Below, piece after piece: positions 60,682 to 64,000 of a DNA stretch of 64,000 bases (position 1 is the first letter of the stretch; every line of letters starts with the position of its first letter). The DNA lies in the NCBI GenBank assembly GCA_020444515.1, contig JAHLKX010000003.1:448997-512996 (forward strand), read 5' to 3'. The notes under the pieces were generated by a model that worked only from the letters and a program-made list of their open reading frames with translations, was not told the origin of the DNA and did no database searches. This stretch comes from Bacteroidota bacterium. GTDB taxonomy: Bacteria > Bacteroidota > Bacteroidia > Bacteroidales > JAADJA01. A program made the position numbers and the translations under genes.

Positions 60682-63015
60682 ATGCGATCGACAACAAAAG
60701 TGCTGATTCTCATCGTTTTCACTTTTTCTTTATCCACTGGTATTTCACAGGAAGATACCACCCGACAGGGCGAAGATTTTCAATATCTATTCAATCAGAA
60801 AAAGAAGAAAAAAGATCGGGAACCTAAAGAGATAAGTGATACTCTGTCACTGGCTGATTTTTATGATATGTCATTGGAAGAACTGGAGGACCTGAAGGCC
60901 ACGGGTGTTTCCAGTGAATTGGAGAAATACATCAATTCACTCATCAGTGTTTCCACTCAAAAATCATTGCCCAGCCGCTATTCTCCCAATATTGTCACCC
61001 TCGTCACCGAAGAAGAGATTAAAAGTATGGGGGCCCGGGACCTGATTGAAGTATTGCAACTGGTACCCGGTTTTCATTTTGCTCAGGATAATAAAGGTAA
61101 TGTAGGACTGGGGATCAGAGGAAACTGGGCTGCTGAAGGAAAAGTATTGATCATGATCAACGGAAAAGAGATCAATGAGCACTACACCGCCCATACCTAC
61201 TTCGGGAACCATTTTCCAGTGGATATGATCAAGCGGATTGAAATCGTTCGCGGACCGGGATCGGCCATTTATGGTGGCCTGGCAGAATTTGGAGTGATCA
61301 ATATCGTGACGAAAAAACCGAATGATCTGAATGGACTCGAATTCGTTCTGAATCAGGGACAAATGGGTGAAGGTGTAGGCAGGGGTAAATTTAATTTTTA
61401 CGTGGGTAAAAAATGGGAAAGGTCGGATCTGAATTTTTGGTTTGCCGCAGGAAACTCACAACGAAGCAATCGACAGCATTATGGATTTTATGATTGTAGT
61501 ATTGACTCCATTATTTGCCAGGATTCAATTGGAGTAGGTGCATATGCTTCATTGGCTGGCGAGTCTGATATTGATAACTTTATGTCGAATTTTGAATTTA
61601 ATTCAGGTGGGTTTTCAGTATCTTCTTTGCTTGATTATTATGGGGTAACGGACGTAACTGTTCTGGATTCGCGCAAGAGAAGACCGGTCAAACGTGGATA
61701 TTTCAGTAGTTACAATGAAATTAAACAACGGTTCAGGATAACACCCAAGTTGACCATTACTCCTAAAATAAATTTTAACATCCAAACACCAGTGGAAGAA
61801 AACACGCCTTATGCAGAGGCACTTATCAACCACCCTGAGTTTGCCGATTCACTGGCCATTGCTACTACCCGTTTCAGAGCTCGTGTGGATATAAATTATA
61901 ACCTCAACCACCGGATTAATATGTTGGGTGGATTTGATTTCTACAATGATTTTGCCCTCAATGCGGACACCATTTCCCAGTTCTATTCGGGTGAGCCCCC
62001 CGATCAATATTCCAGTACTGCATTTTATGGAGAGATGATTTTTAAACTACCCGTTTTTCACTTGTTTGCAGGAGCTCGTTTTGAAACCAATGCTGCTTAT
62101 AATTCAGCTTTTTCACCCCGTATCGGTATTACAAAGAAATTTAATAAATTTCATCTCAAATTCCTGGTAACAGATGCCTACCGGCTTCCAACCCTTGGGA
62201 ATATCTATTATTCGTTTGATGGCACTTACGATGTAGCACCTGACTCTTCTTATGTTTACAATGTTGGCAGGGGTCTCAATCCCGAAAAAACATTAGTACT
62301 GGAGGCAGAGGCCGGGTACCAGTTCAGTGAAAAAACATTCCTTACCCTGAACATATTCGATATGACCATTCGTGATCCGATTGTGTATACTTTTTTTCAG
62401 GATGAAACTATCCGTGATATTTATGGCTATAATTCAGGATTATACGTATATCAGAATTTTAATAAAAGTGGGACCCGCGGGTTTGAACTCGACTTTCGGT
62501 TCCAGGATAAATGGGGCTTCCTCAATGCAAATTATTCTTATTATTCAGTAAGTAGCAAACCCAAGATCAGTGCCTATACCGTTAGTACATTCAACCGTGA
62601 TCCGCGAGAACGTGAACTGGTTGACGATGATGTTTTACTTGCATTTCCACAGCACAGGTTAAACCTTAATTGGCTGTATTATATTACTGAAGATTTCTCG
62701 GTCAACCTGAACTCCAGTTTTATTGGTTCTACTTATGGTTATGATATTTCCATTATTGGACCGGGCCCATGGGATGTAGATGGTAAGTTGATAAAAAATC
62801 GATTTACCTACCTGGTGAATTTTTATTTCCGTTACCAAAATTTATTTACCAAAGGACTGGCTGCCGGACTGGGAGTAAATGATGTGTTCAATAAAGGCAC
62901 CAGTTATATGCAACCCTATTTTGGGGTACAACCTCCCCTACCGGGTGCTTCGCGGGAATTCAAGTTCATTATTGAATATAAGCTCCCGTTTAAAAACAAG
63001 AAAAGAAATAATTAG
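60682..63015 (+). CDS. TonB-dependent receptor without N-terminal extension
   Basis: 777 aa from the ATG at 60682 (an open frame to 60589 would run through the terminator). A signal peptide (ending GISQED) is followed by a charged Lys/Glu stretch (about 30-60) and directly by the plug (LISVSTQKSLPSRYSPNIVTLV...VEIVRGPGSAIYGG with the RGPGSA motif). The barrel ends with FIIEYKLPF. There is no carboxypeptidase-like domain. It heads an operon with a YfiR-like protein and a two-component propeller sensor, so it may act as a signal-transducing receptor. Confidence 0.9.
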   Translation: MRSTTKVLILIVFTFSLSTGISQEDTTRQGEDFQYLFNQKKKKKDREPKEISDTLSLADFYDMSLEELEDLKATGVSSELEKYINSLISVSTQKSLPSRYSPNIVTLVTEEEIKSMGARDLIEVLQLVPGFHFAQDNKGNVGLGIRGNWAAEGKVLIMINGKEINEHYTAHTYFGNHFPVDMIKRIEIVRGPGSAIYGGLAEFGVINIVTKKPNDLNGLEFVLNQGQMGEGVGRGKFNFYVGKKWERSDLNFWFAAGNSQRSNRQHYGFYDCSIDSIICQDSIGVGAYASLAGESDIDNFMSNFEFNSGGFSVSSLLDYYGVTDVTVLDSRKRRPVKRGYFSSYNEIKQRFRITPKLTITPKINFNIQTPVEENTPYAEALINHPEFADSLAIATTRFRARVDINYNLNHRINMLGGFDFYNDFALNADTISQFYSGEPPDQYSSTAFYGEMIFKLPVFHLFAGARFETNAAYNSAFSPRIGITKKFNKFHLKFLVTDAYRLPTLGNIYYSFDGTYDVAPDSSYVYNVGRGLNPEKTLVLEAEAGYQFSEKTFLTLNIFDMTIRDPIVYTFFQDETIRDIYGYNSGLYVYQNFNKSGTRGFELDFRFQDKWGFLNANYSYYSVSSKPKISAYTVSTFNRDPRERELVDDDVLLAFPQHRLNLNWLYYITEDFSVNLNSSFIGSTYGYDISIIGPGPWDVDGKLIKNRFTYLVNFYFRYQNLFTKGLAAGLGVNDVFNKGTSYMQPYFGVQPPLPGASREFKFIIEYKLPFKNKKRNN

Positions 63016-63016
63016 C

Positions 63017-63024
63017 AAGGAGGT
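63017..63024 (+). promoter_or_regulatory. strong Shine-Dalgarno sequence before the yfiR-like gene
   Basis: AAGGAGGT, one base after the receptor stop, 11 bp before the ATG at 63036. Clear SD sequences are uncommon in this phylum; it argues for the start at 63036 over the GTG at 63069. Confidence 0.55.
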
Positions 63025-63035
63025 GCCTATAGGGA

Positions 63036-63584
63036 ATGTTTTACACTGCCAGTCAATATAATTTGTTTGTGAAAAAGGTGATCTTGTTATGGATCATGGC
63101 CTGGTTCTGCTGCAATGCTGTTATGGCGCAGGATGTAGACTACAGGGCACAATCACTTTATATTTACAAATTCTCAAAATATGTATTCTGGCCTGAAGAA
63201 ACCCTCCAGGGAGAGTTCAAGATCGGTGTGTATGGAAATTCGCCCATTTTGGAGGAACTACAATTAATGGCATCATTAAAAAAAGGAGCAAACGATTTAA
63301 GCATACGTGTTACGGAGATTACTGAAGAGGATGATTTAACAGATTATCATATCATATATATACCATCCTCCAAAAGCAGACAAATACGTGATTTGACAGA
63401 AAAGGTAGGAACCAGTCCGGTATTGCTGGTAGCAGAGCGGGAAGGCCTTGCGACCAAGGGGGCAACCATCAACTTTTTAATAACAGAGAACATGGTTTTG
63501 AAATTTGAAGTAAATATGTCAAAAATGGCAGATCAAAACCTGAAAATATCTCCAGAATTGCTCAAACTGGGTTATGAAATTTAA
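63036..63584 (+). CDS. YfiR-like periplasmic protein (DUF4154)
   Basis: 182 aa. A signal peptide ends MAQDVDY. The mature protein matches YfiR/DUF4154: SLYIYKFSKYVFWPEE near the start, FKIGVYGNSPILEEL, IIYIPSSKSRQI and VLLVAEREGLATKGATINFL, ending KISPELLKLGYEI. In Pseudomonas YfiR holds the diguanylate cyclase YfiN inactive; in Bacteroidota its role is not established. It is 21 bp after the receptor gene and 5 bp before the sensor gene. An alternative GTG start at 63069 would give a shorter signal peptide. Confidence 0.9.
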   Translation: MFYTASQYNLFVKKVILLWIMAWFCCNAVMAQDVDYRAQSLYIYKFSKYVFWPEETLQGEFKIGVYGNSPILEELQLMASLKKGANDLSIRVTEITEEDDLTDYHIIYIPSSKSRQIRDLTEKVGTSPVLLVAEREGLATKGATINFLITENMVLKFEVNMSKMADQNLKISPELLKLGYEI

Positions 63585-63588
63585 ATTT

Positions 63589-64000
63589 ATGATCAAACGA
63601 CTCAGCTACATATTAATTCTATTCTTAACGATAAATGGAGCATCCGCTCAGTTATCTTCCGAAACATTCGGACAATTATCAGTAAACGACGGACTTTCTT
63701 CGAGTGTGGTTACCTGCATCATGAAAGATAGCAGGGGTTTTATGTGGTTTGGTACACAGCAGGGACTAAATCGATATGATGGTTATAACTTTAAAAAATA
63801 TTTTTACAACGATACCCTGTCATATTCACCATCAGGTAATTTTATCCTTTCCATGGCAGAAGATTCAGAGGGTAACCTTTGGATTGGGACTGAAGGAAAT
63901 GGCCTAAATCGTTACAATCGTAAAACAGATAATTTTACGAGATTCGTGAATAATCCTGATAATGATGCTTCCTTATCCGATAATACCGTTCGCGCACTCC
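63589..64000 (+). CDS. two-component regulator propeller sensor, C-terminus cut by the window edge
   Basis: 137 visible codons from the ATG at 63589, 5 bp after the YfiR-like gene. A signal peptide (ending GASAQL) leads into Reg_prop repeats: SVNDGLSSSVVTCIMKD, RGFMWFGTQQGLNRYDG and GNLWIGTEGNGLNRYN. This is the start of a periplasmic beta propeller, which in Bacteroidota is normally followed by a Y_Y_Y domain, a membrane helix and a histidine kinase, often hybrid. The rest lies beyond the window. Confidence 0.88.
   Translation, partial: MIKRLSYILILFLTINGASAQLSSETFGQLSVNDGLSSSVVTCIMKDSRGFMWFGTQQGLNRYDGYNFKKYFYNDTLSYSPSGNFILSMAEDSEGNLWIGTEGNGLNRYNRKTDNFTRFVNNPDNDASLSDNTVRAL

Overview
The window reads as chromosomal DNA of a Bacteroidota bacterium, probably in or near the Bacteroidales/Marinilabiliales. 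Supporting signs are several promoters of the TTTG-N19-21-TAnnTTTG type, few Shine-Dalgarno sequences, a secreted M28 peptidase with a type IX secretion (T9SS) C-terminal domain, a fused alpha-beta E1 2-oxoacid dehydrogenase, a DUF349 repeat protein, a PorV/PorQ-type barrel, TonB-dependent receptors with a DUF4249 partner, and many lipoprotein or signal-peptide proteins. The assignment is from gene content only. No rRNA is present; there is one tRNA (Asp, GTC).

Left part (1-34 kb). After a partial secreted protein come a DUF2202 ferritin-like lipoprotein, a Tat-exported DUF362 protein, and an envelope-lipid group: acyl-CoA synthetase, an LpxL-like acyltransferase, and an AlgI/AlgJ-type O-acyl transfer pair. 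A reverse-strand block holds an FkbM methyltransferase, a beta-propeller/transglutaminase protein and a GH53 galactanase lipoprotein. Purine nucleoside phosphorylase and a TPR protein follow. A reverse-strand operon then encodes a DEDDy exonuclease, a phosphoesterase, a Kazal-domain lipoprotein and an ArnT-like transferase. Next come mnmD, acylphosphatase, a second GT39-like membrane transferase, the E1 fusion, a PLP gamma-lyase-like enzyme, a patatin/outer-membrane barrel protein and the DUF349 protein.

Middle (34-39 kb). This is the most disturbed stretch. An 80-bp direct repeat with one mismatch brackets about 1.3 kb of AT-rich DNA. One copy is the 3' end of an intact helix-hairpin-helix outer-membrane gene and the other is a detached copy of that end. 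Inside lie a hicAB toxin-antitoxin pair with a well-formed promoter and a perfect dyad operator, two copies of a REP-like palindromic repeat, and a membrane-protein ORF that has lost its start codon. It looks like a small integrated or duplicated accessory segment.

Right part (39-64 kb). It begins with DUF2461, a histidine kinase with a divergent receiver-like N-terminus, rsmG, an MFS transporter and pepD. A four-gene exported-protein operon (45.3-50.6 kb) follows: a fibre-like protein, a trypsin-like protease, a repeat linker protein and a protein ending in two dockerin-like repeats. A divergent pair of small regulators shares an intergenic region with three copies of a 15-bp dyad overlapping both promoters. 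After tRNA-Asp come the T9SS M28 peptidase, ComEC, a TonB-receptor/DUF4249 operon, and a second operon in which a TonB-dependent receptor, a YfiR-like periplasmic protein and a two-component-propeller sensor (cut by the window edge) form a probable surface-sensing module.

No CRISPR array, prophage, intact insertion sequence or multi-gene defence system was recognised. The best candidates for new biology are the repeat-bracketed hicAB segment, the self-contained regulator pair at 50.6-51.6 kb, and the exported-protein operon.
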